This document shows positions 51,692-61,663 of a DNA stretch of 64,000 nt, in pieces; positions within the stretch are counted from its first letter, which is position 1; every line of letters starts with the position of its first letter. Position numbers and translations under genes: made by a program. The stretch is from Roseivirga sp. (GTDB taxonomy: Bacteria > Bacteroidota > Bacteroidia > Cytophagales > Cyclobacteriaceae). The stretch is taken from the NCBI GenBank assembly GCA_021404565.1, contig JAAWWF010000009.1:124001-188000 (forward strand), given 5' to 3'. Under the pieces are notes generated by a model, which worked only from the letters and a program-made list of their open reading frames with translations, did not search any database and was not told the DNA's origin.

Positions 51692-51868
51692 ATGAGCAGA
51701 TTTGATGATTTGAGAAACGCAGTAAATGATTTAGAAGGCGATTTCGAAAAGTTCTATGACAAGGGTAACAAAGCAGCTGGAACAAGAGTAAGACAAGGAA
51801 TGCAAGCCCTTAAAAACTTAGCTCAAGAGATTCGTACAGAAGTTCAGGATATCAAGAACAAAGGATAA
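51692..51868 (+). CDS. Histone H1-like protein, 58 residues
   Basis: A short frame from ATG 51692 to TAA 51866: MSRFDDLRNAVNDLEGDFEK, then FYDKGNKAAGTRVRQGMQAL, ending KNLAQEIRTEVQDIKNKG. It matches the small Bacteroidota proteins annotated as histone H1-like, which are helical, highly charged and thought to bind DNA. A GAAA-loop terminator and a second terminator follow directly, so the mRNA is short and monocistronic, as expected for an abundant protein. Function as a nucleoid protein is from the family, not shown here. Confidence 0.85.
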   Translation: MSRFDDLRNAVNDLEGDFEKFYDKGNKAAGTRVRQGMQALKNLAQEIRTEVQDIKNKG

Positions 51869-51888
51869 GCGAACGTCTATATAAGGAG

Positions 51889-51921
51889 AAGGCCAACTGA
51901 AAAGTTGGCCTTTTTCTTTTT
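51889..51921 (+). terminator. First terminator of the histone H1-like gene
   Basis: AAGGCCAACT/AGTTGGCCTT perfect 10-bp stem with GAAA tetraloop (51889-51912), followed by TTTCTTTTT. Confidence 0.9.
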
Positions 51922-51923
51922 AT

Positions 51924-51953
51924 GCCCTTTCAAGCCTGTAAAGGGCTTTTTTT
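51924..51953 (+). terminator. Second, tandem terminator of the histone H1-like gene
   Basis: GCCCTTT/AAAGGGC 7-bp stem with 9-nt loop, followed by seven T. It lies 3 bp after the first terminator's T-run, giving a double stop. Confidence 0.75.
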
Positions 51954-52064
51954 GTATTAAGCCAGTCTTTGATTAACCCTCTTTATCTGATAAAACTCTG
52001 ACAGTCCGGATTGCTCACACTTGTCATGAATCAGGGATCACCATTTTTCGAAAACTATTGCTGT

Positions 52065-52934
52065 TCAGAGTTTATTAAGCTCTGTTTGAATTTTTGATGA
52101 AAGCTCGCTGGTGGCTGGTAGAAGTGGAAGTCTAACCTGGTTTCCGCAAACTTCTCGAAATTTCAGCACTTCTTTGATGCCAACCGGATTGCTCTCCTCA
52201 TAAAACAGCGGATTTATAGCCTGAAGTTTCTCTGTCGCCTCTTTGGCAGCAGCATCGTTTCCGTTTAATGCATTGGCTGTGATGTCGTTCATTTCTTCCG
52301 GTAGTCCATTGGCTATGACAGATATAACACCTGTACCACCTACATTAATAATGTCTCGTGTAAGCAAGTCATCACCCGATACAAGAATGAAGTTATCAGG
52401 GCTTTCTTTGGCGATTCTTTCACAATGTGCTAAATCTCCAGAGGCTTCTTTGGTACCAATAATATTGGCATGGGCCGCAAGTCTCAGGGTGGTGTCAGCC
52501 GAGATTTTAGACATGGTGCGCCCGGGGACATTGTAAAGTATAACGGGTACTGGAGAGGCTTGTGCTATCCGCAAGTAGTGCTGATAGATACCTTCCTGAG
52601 AGGGTTTGTTATAATAGGGACTGACGGATAATAATGCTGTAACTCCTTTAAGATCAGTTGCTTTGATCGTGTCGATTACTGCCTGAGTGTTATTGCCACC
52701 AATGCCATAAACCAGTGGCAGGTTGTCAGTATTGTTGTTTCTGATGAAGTCAAAAATGGCCGTTTTCTCTTCCTGAGTAGTTGTTGCTGCCTCTCCGGTG
52801 GTGCCATGGATTACCAGGTAATCAACAGCTTTACTGACGTGTTTCAGAAGGTTTTTGAGGCCATCAAAATCTACAGATAAATCTTCATTGAATGGAGTGA
52901 TCAGGGCTACCCCTGTTCCTTGCAAAGCTCTCAT
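52065..52934 (-). CDS. dapA: 4-hydroxy-tetrahydrodipicolinate synthase
   Basis: This 289-residue aldolase condenses pyruvate with aspartate semialdehyde in lysine/diaminopimelate synthesis. It has HGTTGEAATTT at the pyruvate site, Tyr134 in YNVPGRT and the Schiff-base Lys162 in IIGTKEASGD, all at standard positions. It is the last gene of the operon xseA-xseB-ligA-DUF6913-dapA, 2 bp after DUF6913. The next gene downstream is the convergent H1-like gene. Confidence 0.97.
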   Translation of the reverse strand: MRALQGTGVALITPFNEDLSVDFDGLKNLLKHVSKAVDYLVIHGTTGEAATTTQEEKTAIFDFIRNNNTDNLPLVYGIGGNNTQAVIDTIKATDLKGVTALLSVSPYYNKPSQEGIYQHYLRIAQASPVPVILYNVPGRTMSKISADTTLRLAAHANIIGTKEASGDLAHCERIAKESPDNFILVSGDDLLTRDIINVGGTGVISVIANGLPEEMNDITANALNGNDAAAKEATEKLQAINPLFYEESNPVGIKEVLKFREVCGNQVRLPLLPATSELSSKIQTELNKL

Positions 52935-52936
52935 GA

Positions 52937-53451
52937 TTACTTTAATGCGTTTACGTACTTCAGAATTTGGCTGGCAAAGTTATGAAGTCCCGCATTTTTA
53001 TTGATGCCAATCATCAAGTCGTAAAACTTTTCACCCTCTTGTGAGTGGAAGCCGACACGATAATGTGCTTTGGACCGTGATAAAAAGGACTTCATAATTT
53101 CATTTAGCTGAAAATCTAAATGAAAAAGGTAGTCAAATGGTTCCTGAAGAAAATGATTTGTCTCCGGAGATTCAATCTTTCCCAAAAATGTGATCTGACT
53201 GGTGTCGAAAACAGGAAAAGAAGTGTCAGGAACTACCCTTTTATCAGGGTTAAAGCAAAGACAACGGACTCGTTTATCACTGCCCATCTCCTTTATAAAC
53301 TCCTTAATGATCTGTTCCTGTTGTTTGTCTTCCCATGAGAAAAGAAGTCCGATGGAGCGAGCTTCTTCAAAGGTCTTATGAATAGCTTCTGCTTTTGTTC
53401 TTTTATCACTGGGGTTTCCCAGGCTCAATATTTTTTTACCTAACAGTGACA

Positions 53452-53452
<1 letters not shown>
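52937..53452 (-). CDS. DUF6913 protein between ligA and dapA
   Basis: This 171-residue protein has no signal peptide or membrane segment. It includes SIGLLFSWEDKQQEQIIKEF, VRCLCFNPDKRVVPDTSFPV, PFDYLFHLDFQLNEIMKSFL and YRVGFHSQEGEKFYDLMIGI, consistent with the DUF6913 family I associate with this neighbourhood in Bacteroidota. Function is unknown. Its start overlaps the ligA stop by one base and dapA follows after 2 bp, so its expression is tied to both. Confidence 0.75.
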
Positions 53453-55506
<2,054 letters not shown>

Positions 55507-55511
55507 CTAGG

Positions 55512-55709
55512 TTAATCCAGTTTTTCGAGTGATGAATTTAAGTCCTTCTCCGCTGTTTTGAGCTTCTTTTTGCAAAAATCAATGAGTGAAGTAGCTTCTT
55601 TTACCAACTTGGTCAGTTCATCAATATCAGGTTCCTGATTTTCGATAATATCCACTATATGCTCTATGCGATCTATGGCCGCTTTATAACTGTTCTTTTC
55701 TTCTGACAT
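55512..55709 (-). CDS. xseB: Exodeoxyribonuclease VII small subunit
   Basis: This 65-residue protein has the XseB pattern: YKAAIDRIEHIVDIIENQEP, DIDELTKLVKEATSLIDFCK and KLKTAEKDLNSSLEKL, two helices. With XseA it degrades single-stranded DNA. It starts directly after the xseA stop codon and precedes ligA by 8 bp. Confidence 0.93.
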   Translation of the reverse strand: MSEEKNSYKAAIDRIEHIVDIIENQEPDIDELTKLVKEATSLIDFCKKKLKTAEKDLNSSLEKLD

Positions 55710-57005
55710 TTATTTTATCTCTCTTATTTCACTGCTGACCTGCTGACTATTGGTTATGGTTTCCATAATGTCTCCTTTTTTGATGGGTTGTTTTCCGATC
55801 AGCTGTCCGTTGACCCGTGTAATGGAATAGCCTCTTTTTAAAATTGATTCCGGATTTACCAGTGCTAATGACTTCTCCAGATTTTCCAGTTTGCCTTTCA
55901 TATTGACCAGCCTGTGTTTGGCTACCCGCTGGAGTGGTACTTTTAATTTATCGAGTTTCAGGTCATCTATCTTAAGCATCTCAAGGCTTGAAAAGCGTAG
56001 AGAGAGCTTTAACCGGCTGATTTTTTCTTTGGCCAGGTTGAATTCACTTTTGGCAGAAAGCTGGAGTTTATTACTCACTGCCTGCAACCTGAAAGACTCG
56101 AGCTGCACAAGGTTTAAGGCAGCCCGCTCCATGCGGTAGATGCTTTCATTCAGTCGATCATCAATCCTCTCCAGTCCCGAGATGAGAAATTCAGCCACTG
56201 CTGTTGGGGTTTTCATCTTGGTATGAGCCACCAGATCGGCTATAGTTTCATCGCGCTCATGTCCTATGCCCGTAATGACGGGGATTGGGAATTGAGCTAT
56301 ATGCGCTGCCAGGTCATACTGGTCAAAACAATCGAGATCTACCTGAGCTCCACCACCCCGGATAATCACCACCAGGTCAAATTGTTCTATAGATTCATGG
56401 ATGTTTAACAGCGCATTGACCATTGATTCATCGGCCTGATCTCCCTGCATCAGTGCCTGGAAAAGTGTTGTTTGAAAAACAAAACCTCTTGAATTGTTAT
56501 TGAGTTGATCGAGGAAATCGCCATAACCTGCTGCCGTTTCAGAGCTGATAACAGCAACGTGCTGGGGCACCAAAGGAAGGACCAGGCTCTGATTCATTTC
56601 ATAGACGCCTTCTTTTACCAGCCGATCGATTATTTCTTTGCGTTTCTTTGTGCGTTCTCCAAGTGTGAAGTTAGGGTCAATGTCTTTAATGGTAAGACTC
56701 ATACCATAAACCTCATGAAAATTAATTGAGGCTTTGAATAGTATTTTTATACCAGGCTGTAGCGGACTGTGGGTAATGGCCTCGAACCAACCACTGAGGT
56801 TTCGATAGGTATATGCCCAGATATTGGCCCTGATCTTCGCGGAGACAAAGTTGCCTTCCTTTTCTACCACCTCCATATAGCAGTGCCCCTTTTGATTGAG
56901 CCGCATTTCGCTGATCTCGGCCACAATCCAGTAGTGAGGCTCCAGAGATGACTCCAGTGTCTTTTTTACCAGACTATTGAATTCAAAGAGAGAAAGGTGG
57001 GCCAT
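55710..57005 (-). CDS. xseA: Exodeoxyribonuclease VII large subunit
   Basis: From ATG 57005 (MAHLSLFEFNSLVKKTLESS) this is 431 residues; an upstream Met at 57038 is not needed. The OB-fold N-terminal domain (YWIVAEISEMRLNQKGHCYM) is followed by the catalytic domain (VISSETAAGYGDFLDQLN, VVIIRGGGAQVDLDCFDQYD, ITGIGHERDETIADLVAHTK), a coiled coil, and a C-terminal ILKRGYSITRVNGQLI segment. First gene of the operon that runs to dapA. Confidence 0.96.
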   Translation of the reverse strand: MAHLSLFEFNSLVKKTLESSLEPHYWIVAEISEMRLNQKGHCYMEVVEKEGNFVSAKIRANIWAYTYRNLSGWFEAITHSPLQPGIKILFKASINFHEVYGMSLTIKDIDPNFTLGERTKKRKEIIDRLVKEGVYEMNQSLVLPLVPQHVAVISSETAAGYGDFLDQLNNNSRGFVFQTTLFQALMQGDQADESMVNALLNIHESIEQFDLVVIIRGGGAQVDLDCFDQYDLAAHIAQFPIPVITGIGHERDETIADLVAHTKMKTPTAVAEFLISGLERIDDRLNESIYRMERAALNLVQLESFRLQAVSNKLQLSAKSEFNLAKEKISRLKLSLRFSSLEMLKIDDLKLDKLKVPLQRVAKHRLVNMKGKLENLEKSLALVNPESILKRGYSITRVNGQLIGKQPIKKGDIMETITNSQQVSSEIREIK

Positions 57006-57050
57006 GACGCAAATTACATAGTTGCCTGCGGCCTGCAAACAGTGGAAAAC

Positions 57051-57079
57051 AAAAAAATCCCATACTGGCGGGTATGAGA
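57051..57079 (-). terminator. Terminator of the ECF sigma operon
   Basis: On the minus strand TCTCATAC/GTATGGGA form an 8-bp stem (one wobble) with CCGCCA loop, followed by seven T (57057-57051). It lies 30 bp past the stop codon of the Spy-like gene and separates it from xseA. Confidence 0.75.
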
Positions 57080-57108
57080 TTAACTAAACTAACTGAGGGG
57101 GCTGAGAA

Positions 57109-57612
57109 CTAGTTGCCCCCGTCAGAATTTCCTTTTTTGCCACGCTGGCCTTCTTTACCGCGCTTCCTGAGTTTGTCAATGAAATCTCTCCTGAATTCTC
57201 CCTCGAAGCGGATTACGGCCCAAACCTGTCTGGCCTCAAGTACACCGTCAAACTTCTTCATATACTCTCGCTCCAGCTTGAGTTCTGCTTCTTTCTGGTC
57301 CAGGTAGATATCCAGCATTTTTGAGGCGTTTTCATCGCTCATATTTCTAAAGCCATCAGCTCCTACCAGGTCTCTTTTCCGCTGATTGTACTCTGCGGAT
57401 AGCCGTCCTTTAGCCGCTTCATAATCATTGAAAATGGGCCAGAAATCTTTGGCCACTTCACTGGTGAGTTGCAGACGATTAGTGAGAAAGGCAACGCGGG
57501 CAGCTTTGATCTTTTCTCTGTCTTCATCGCTCATTCTGCCTCTGCCAGGGCCCTGTGCCCAGGAGATGGCCGATGAGGCAATTAAGAGTATTATGATTAA
57601 GTATTTTTTCAT
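57109..57612 (-). CDS. Spy/CpxP-like periplasmic protein
   Basis: From ATG 57612 (MKKYLIIILLIASSAISWAQ, signal peptide) this is 167 residues; the upstream Met at 57642 lies inside the preceding gene. The mature part is all helical and charged: DREKIKAARVAFLTNRLQLT, AKDFWPIFNDYEAAKGRLSA, EAELKLEREYMKKFDGVLEA. This resembles the LTxxQ/Spy-CnrX group of periplasmic sensors and chaperones that often go with ECF sigma factors. The C-terminus is basic then Gly/Asn-rich. It lies 4 bp after the putative anti-sigma gene. Confidence 0.75.
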   Translation of the reverse strand: MKKYLIIILLIASSAISWAQGPGRGRMSDEDREKIKAARVAFLTNRLQLTSEVAKDFWPIFNDYEAAKGRLSAEYNQRKRDLVGADGFRNMSDENASKMLDIYLDQKEAELKLEREYMKKFDGVLEARQVWAVIRFEGEFRRDFIDKLRKRGKEGQRGKKGNSDGGN

Positions 57613-57616
57613 CTTC

Positions 57617-58264
57617 CTATTGCTCAAAGTACTCAAAATCATATTCTAATTCCAGATTGGCTCCAGCACTAAAGTCGAATACCGATGTTTCATCAAAGAG
57701 TATATTATCAATGATGTCATCAAAGCCTTCAGACAGCGCCATCAGCTCGTAAGCCATGTCCTGCTCCTCATAAAGGTATTCCAGCATCAGGTCCTCGCTG
57801 AGTTCAGGAGGTATGACTTCCCCGCCTTTTGGGAGAAACAGAAAAATTCCAATCACTAACATTGCGGCTACTGCTGCTCTGAACCAGTTACGCTGGTACA
57901 GTGGGATTACTTTCGCAGAAGATTCCTCTTCCAGTTTAGCTGCTATCCTTTTATCCAGCGAATTGAAATACCCTTGCGGAGCCCGGAATATATTTTCCTT
58001 CAGATGATCATTACTTGCGAGCTCACCTGTTTCTGCACGGATACCATCTTCAATTCTTTCTTCTAACTGATTGAAGTAACCTTCCGGTACCTCAAAAATA
58101 CTCTCCTTCAGACTGTCATTAGTGGTCAGTTTGCTTTCTTCGGCACAAATAGCTCCCATAATCTTGTCCTCCAGCTCATCGAAATAATCAGCTGGAACCT
58201 GAAAGACCGGCTCCTTCAGTTTCGGGTTTTCGAGAGGGCTTTTATGGTTTTTGTTTTTGCTCAC
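57617..58264 (-). CDS. Putative anti-sigma factor with a 36-residue motif repeated three times
   Basis: This 215-residue protein has a cytoplasmic N-terminal part, one transmembrane helix (about residues 126-145, FRAAVAAMLVIGIFLFLP) and an acidic C-terminal part outside. The N-terminal part holds three copies of LKExxFxVPxxYFxxLexrI at residues 16-35, 52-71 and 88-107, spaced exactly 36, with linkers also alike (AEESKLTTND, AETGELASND). A single copy of such a VPxGYFxxL motif is common in Bacteroidota proteins encoded after ECF sigma genes. Position after the sigma gene, topology and motif suggest a membrane-bound anti-sigma factor; no zinc HxxxCxxC motif is present. The tail is rich in Glu, Asp, Phe and Tyr. 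Confidence 0.7.
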   Translation of the reverse strand: MSKNKNHKSPLENPKLKEPVFQVPADYFDELEDKIMGAICAEESKLTTNDSLKESIFEVPEGYFNQLEERIEDGIRAETGELASNDHLKENIFRAPQGYFNSLDKRIAAKLEEESSAKVIPLYQRNWFRAAVAAMLVIGIFLFLPKGGEVIPPELSEDLMLEYLYEEQDMAYELMALSEGFDDIIDNILFDETSVFDFSAGANLELEYDFEYFEQ

Positions 58265-58295
58265 TGACTCTTTGATTTACAATGGGTTAGAAGGT

Positions 58296-58835
58296 TTAAT
58301 TGTTGCACAAATACTGTTCGATTTTTTTAACTGCGAGGTGATAACTGGCCTTTAAGGCTCCCACGCTTGTGCCCGTAATTTCTGAAATTTCATCATATTT
58401 TAAATCATCGAAGTATTTCATGTTGAAAACAAGCCGCTGCTTATCAGGCAGGGTCAGCAGTGCTTTTTGCAATTTGAGCTGAATTTCGTCACCACTAATG
58501 TAGCTGCCACTCACCAGATTGTTGGCCAGTTCCTGGTTTACATCCTCATAGGCCAGGGCCTGGCGTTTCTTTTTCTTGTTGAGATGAGTGAGTGCCTCAT
58601 TGGTGGCAATGCGGTAAATCCAGGTATAGAGCTGTGAGGCCTCCCTGAAACCCTCCAGATTCTTGTACACTTTTACAAAAACCTCCTGCAATACGTCATC
58701 AGCATCTTCATGGTCAATTACCATCTTCCGGATATGCCAGTACATGCGCTGCTGATACTTTTGTACCAGGGCACTGAATGCACGGCTTTTCCCGTTATCA
58801 CTCTTAAACTGATGAAGTATATCCCGATCTTCCAA
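58296..58835 (-). CDS. ECF (sigma-70 family) RNA polymerase sigma factor
   Basis: This 179-residue sigma factor has region 2 (DADDVLQEVFVKVYKNLEGF, then LYTWIYRIATNEALTHLNKK) and region 4 (LPDKQRLVFNMKYFDDLKYD, then EISEITGTSVGALKASYHLA), as in ECF factors of Bacteroidota. It heads an operon with the membrane protein and the Spy-like protein downstream, an arrangement typical of envelope-stress response modules. No target genes can be named from the sequence alone. Confidence 0.95.
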   Translation of the reverse strand: MEDRDILHQFKSDNGKSRAFSALVQKYQQRMYWHIRKMVIDHEDADDVLQEVFVKVYKNLEGFREASQLYTWIYRIATNEALTHLNKKKKRQALAYEDVNQELANNLVSGSYISGDEIQLKLQKALLTLPDKQRLVFNMKYFDDLKYDEISEITGTSVGALKASYHLAVKKIEQYLCNN

Positions 58836-58950
58836 ATTTTGGCTGGTTTCGAAGGCTTAGATGACCTCTTACCACTAAGGTTTAACTAAGATATCAAAAT
58901 TGTCAGTTTAAGTCATTGGTAGTGTATGGTGCCCTTTTCGGACAAATCAC

Positions 58951-58958
58951 TAATTTTG
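58951..58958 (+). promoter_or_regulatory. Candidate -7 element of the MarR gene
   Basis: TAATTTTG fits TAnnTTTG exactly, 29 nt before the ATG. No good -33 TTTG is seen at the expected distance. Confidence 0.35.
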
Positions 58959-58987
58959 ATGTACCTTAACCATAATAGATTACTCTC

Positions 58988-59443
58988 ATGGGGCTTGAAC
59001 AAGAGATAAAACAGGGCAAGCAGTTCGATAGCGAATACGAGAAACTTATTGTCAATCTCATATTCACCAATAGCTGGCTTTCCGAGCAACAACTAAAAAC
59101 CTTCAAACCATTTGGTATTACAGCACCGCAATACAATGTGCTTAGAATTTTGCGGGGACAATATCCTGAACCCTGTACTGTTAATGCCATTATCGATCGC
59201 ATGTTAGACCGCATGTCAAATGCATCACGCATTGTGGACCGTTTGGAAACCAAAGGACTGGTAGAGCGCAAGGTGTGCAAAACGGACCGAAGGGCGAAGG
59301 ATGTGGTGATAACAGAAAGTGGATTGACTCTGCTGGAAAGAGTTGACGAAGCGTCTACCATCTGGATTAACCGTTTCAAAGGGATCACACATGATAGGGT
59401 AGAGGCTACCAACAAGCTTCTGGATGATTTGAGAACTGCCTGA
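58988..59443 (+). CDS. MarR family transcriptional regulator
   Basis: This 151-residue protein has the MarR winged helix: PFGITAPQYNVLRILRG, NAIIDRMLDRMSNASRIVDR as the recognition part and LVERKVCKTDRRAKDVVITE as the wing, with a helical dimer interface. Such regulators respond to small aromatic ligands or oxidants, and often control efflux or redox genes. It is divergent from the ECF sigma gene (152 bp between) and converges on the P1 peptidase gene. One Cys (KVCKTDRR) lies in the wing; whether it senses anything is unknown. Confidence 0.93.
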   Translation: MGLEQEIKQGKQFDSEYEKLIVNLIFTNSWLSEQQLKTFKPFGITAPQYNVLRILRGQYPEPCTVNAIIDRMLDRMSNASRIVDRLETKGLVERKVCKTDRRAKDVVITESGLTLLERVDEASTIWINRFKGITHDRVEATNKLLDDLRTA

Positions 59444-59480
59444 GTTCAGACCTCCATTTTTTATTTGCCAAACCTGGCCA

Positions 59481-60614
59481 CTAAGGTTTAATGGTTCCGT
59501 ATTTTTTCAGAATGGATAACACCTTGTCAAGCGGAAGAGCTTCCACTTTATGATTATCTCTGCCGGTACTTGTTTCAGCAGCAAAAAGTGAATTGATAAT
59601 GGCTTCTTCAGTAGCTTCAATGGTGGCCATAAAAATGGGTGACATCTCATCATTTCTCAATACGTCACCGGTATCGGTTTTACTTTCTGTATTGTAAGGA
59701 ATGCGCATGCTCTCAGCTGTGGAGGCCGCAACCACGTAATCTCCACTTCCATTTGAGGCAATACCGCCAGTTTTGGCAAGGCCCATCATGGCGCGCTTAG
59801 CTACCCTTTCCAGGAGCCTTGCATCCAGCGGTGCATCTGTAAGAACCACAATCATACAGGAGCCATCACTTTTTTTGATGGCACTGGAGAACGGATAGCG
59901 TTCCAACTCTTTGCCCACCGGAGCTCCGTTGATGGAAAGGACCCCTCCGAAATTTGTTTGAACCAGCACACCTACGGTATAACCACCAAGCGTCTCAGGG
60001 AGCTTACGGCTGGAGGTGCCTATGCCTCCCTTAAAGCCGAAAGCAATGGTGCCGGTACCAGCCCCTACATTGCCTTCTGCTACCTTGCCACCTTTGGCTT
60101 GCGTTATCGCATCTATCACATTTTGTTCAGATACATGCATGCCTCTGATATCATTGAGGTAGCCATCGTTGGTTTCTCCTACCACGGCATTGACAGATCT
60201 GACGGTTTCATTTCCCTTAAGACCCAGCGTGTATTTCACAGTACCCTGTATACCCATTGGTACACTAAGAGTATTGGTGAGCACAATAGGAGTTTCCAGG
60301 TTACCTAACTCCTTTACCTGACTGATACCTGCGAGCTTGCCGAAGCCATTTCCGATGTAGATAGCCGCGGGAATTTTATCCTGAAAAATATTGCCGTTAT
60401 GCGGGACAATGGCGGTGACTCCGGTTCTGATATATTTCTCGTTTTTGAGTGTGATGTGCCCGACCTGAACACCCGGCACATCCGTGATGGCATTGAGTGT
60501 GCCCGTGGCCATTACCCCGATGTCTATCCCATAGTCACGTGCTCTTTGTTTTTGTTGCGAATAGGATGCGATGGTCATTGTGAGTAGGGAGGTTAGGAAA
60601 AGAAATCTGCGCAT
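59481..60614 (-). CDS. P1 family peptidase (DmpA-like), exported
   Basis: This 377-residue protein has a signal peptide (MRRFLFLTSLLTMTIASYSQ) and the P1/DmpA aminopeptidase pattern: NAITDVPGVQVGHITL, GIGTSSRKLPETLGGYTVGV, where self-cleavage before the Ser gives the N-terminal nucleophile, VLVQTNFGGVLSINGAPVGK and DAPLDARLLERVAKRAMMGL. Members cut N-terminal residues or beta-amino acid peptides, or act as D-stereospecific amidases. Expected site is the periplasm. It is monocistronic. Confidence 0.9.
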   Translation of the reverse strand: MRRFLFLTSLLTMTIASYSQQKQRARDYGIDIGVMATGTLNAITDVPGVQVGHITLKNEKYIRTGVTAIVPHNGNIFQDKIPAAIYIGNGFGKLAGISQVKELGNLETPIVLTNTLSVPMGIQGTVKYTLGLKGNETVRSVNAVVGETNDGYLNDIRGMHVSEQNVIDAITQAKGGKVAEGNVGAGTGTIAFGFKGGIGTSSRKLPETLGGYTVGVLVQTNFGGVLSINGAPVGKELERYPFSSAIKKSDGSCMIVVLTDAPLDARLLERVAKRAMMGLAKTGGIASNGSGDYVVAASTAESMRIPYNTESKTDTGDVLRNDEMSPIFMATIEATEEAIINSLFAAETSTGRDNHKVEALPLDKVLSILKKYGTIKP

Positions 60615-60731
60615 GCTCTAAAATAGCGAATCAAAGTCGGGTTATAAAGGCGATTGTGATAGGTATTACCGCTCGCCATCGGCATATACCTCAGTTCATC
60701 CCTGTCATAAACCGAACAGCAGGTTTGGCCA

Positions 60732-60760
60732 TTTGGGTTTTTGACACTGATGGTATCTTG
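60732..60760 (+). promoter_or_regulatory. Candidate promoter of the LolA-like gene
   Basis: TTTG (60732-60735), 18 nt, TATCTTG (60754-60760), a near match to the Bacteroidota consensus, 23 nt before the ATG. Confidence 0.4.
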
Positions 60761-60783
60761 AATGAGATTCAAATGACTAAACC

Positions 60784-61488
60784 ATGAGAAAGACCATAAG
60801 TATTATGATTTTGGCTGTTATGGCCATGGGTACGCTCAGTGCTCAAACAGCAGATGAAGTTGCTAAGAAATATGTAGCAGCCATTGGAGGTGCCAAAAAG
60901 TGGAAGGCTATTAAAACCAGAAAAATGACCTTTAACCTGCAAACACAGGGAATGACCTTGACCGGTACTGTGGTAGGAGATAGCGACAACCGCGAGCGTA
61001 CAGATATAGCATTTAATGGTATGAGCATTGTGCAGGCCTATGATGGTACTACTGCCTGGGTGCTTAGCCCACCACAAGGTATTACAACACCTACAAAACT
61101 AACTGGAGCTCAGGCCGATGAACAAGCCAATAAGGAGTTTCTGGATGAGATGATTGACTATAAGTCTCGTGGGTTTGTGATCAGCCTTGAAGCTGATGAA
61201 ACCGTTGGAGATAAGGCTTATACGAAAATCAAAATGGTAAAAGAGGGTGGTAAAGAAGAGTTCTATCTCTTCGATAAAGAAACCAATCTGCTGATGGTAA
61301 AAAGAGAAACAGGTTTGCAGGGCACTGTTGATACGCATTATTCTGACTACTCAGAAGTAGAAGGAGTGGTGACGGCAATGACGTTTGAAGTAAAATCTGG
61401 CGGTTTTACAGTGCAAAAAGTTGAAGTAACCAAAATGGAGATAAATGTACCGGTGACTGACGATCTGTTTGTCTTTCCGGGTAACTAG
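60784..61488 (+). CDS. LolA/LolB-like exported protein
   Basis: This 234-residue protein has a signal peptide (MRKTISIMILAVMAMGTLSA) and a beta-rich mature part that starts DEVAKKYVAAIGGAKKWKAI, followed by MTFNLQTQGMTLTGTVV, DNRERTDIAFNGMSIVQAYD and EEFYLFDKETNLLMVKRETG. The curved-sheet pattern with a KWKAIKT start is that of the LolA-like outer-membrane lipoprotein-sorting fold common in Bacteroidota; many such proteins carry other lipids or have no known role. Real LolA activity is not claimed. Own promoter and terminator. Confidence 0.75.
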   Translation: MRKTISIMILAVMAMGTLSAQTADEVAKKYVAAIGGAKKWKAIKTRKMTFNLQTQGMTLTGTVVGDSDNRERTDIAFNGMSIVQAYDGTTAWVLSPPQGITTPTKLTGAQADEQANKEFLDEMIDYKSRGFVISLEADETVGDKAYTKIKMVKEGGKEEFYLFDKETNLLMVKRETGLQGTVDTHYSDYSEVEGVVTAMTFEVKSGGFTVQKVEVTKMEINVPVTDDLFVFPGN

Positions 61489-61508
61489 TACTGACAAGAT
61501 ATCTATTG

Positions 61509-61557
61509 AACCTGTGCTTTTTTGCTGTACTCCAGCTTGAAGGCGCAGGTTTTTTTA
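61509..61557 (+). terminator. Terminator of the LolA-like gene
   Basis: AACCTGTGC/GCGCAGGTT 9-bp stem (one wobble) with a long 25-nt loop, followed by TTTTTT. Confidence 0.65.
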
Positions 61558-61619
61558 TGCTTAAAGTTTGATTAGGGTCGATAACGGCTGTTTTTGGGAA
61601 GGATCGAAAATATTTTTAA

Positions 61620-61644
61620 TTTTACTGAACGCTGTTTAGTAAAA
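61620..61644. promoter_or_regulatory. TetR operator upstream of the regulator gene
   Basis: TTTTACTGAAC and GTTTAGTAAAA form an 11-bp inverted repeat (10 of 11 positions) around GCT. It ends 19 bp before the tetR-type ATG. The same palindrome recurs at 62291-62313 before the tolC gene. Confidence 0.7.
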
Positions 61645-61663
61645 TTACGTTGTAATTACATCA

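Noticed and set aside
58872-59491. The 14-mer CCACTAAGGTTTAA occurs at 58872-58885 and 59478-59491.
   Set aside because: Several exact 14-mers are expected by chance in 64 kb, and the second copy lies in the end of the peptidase gene.
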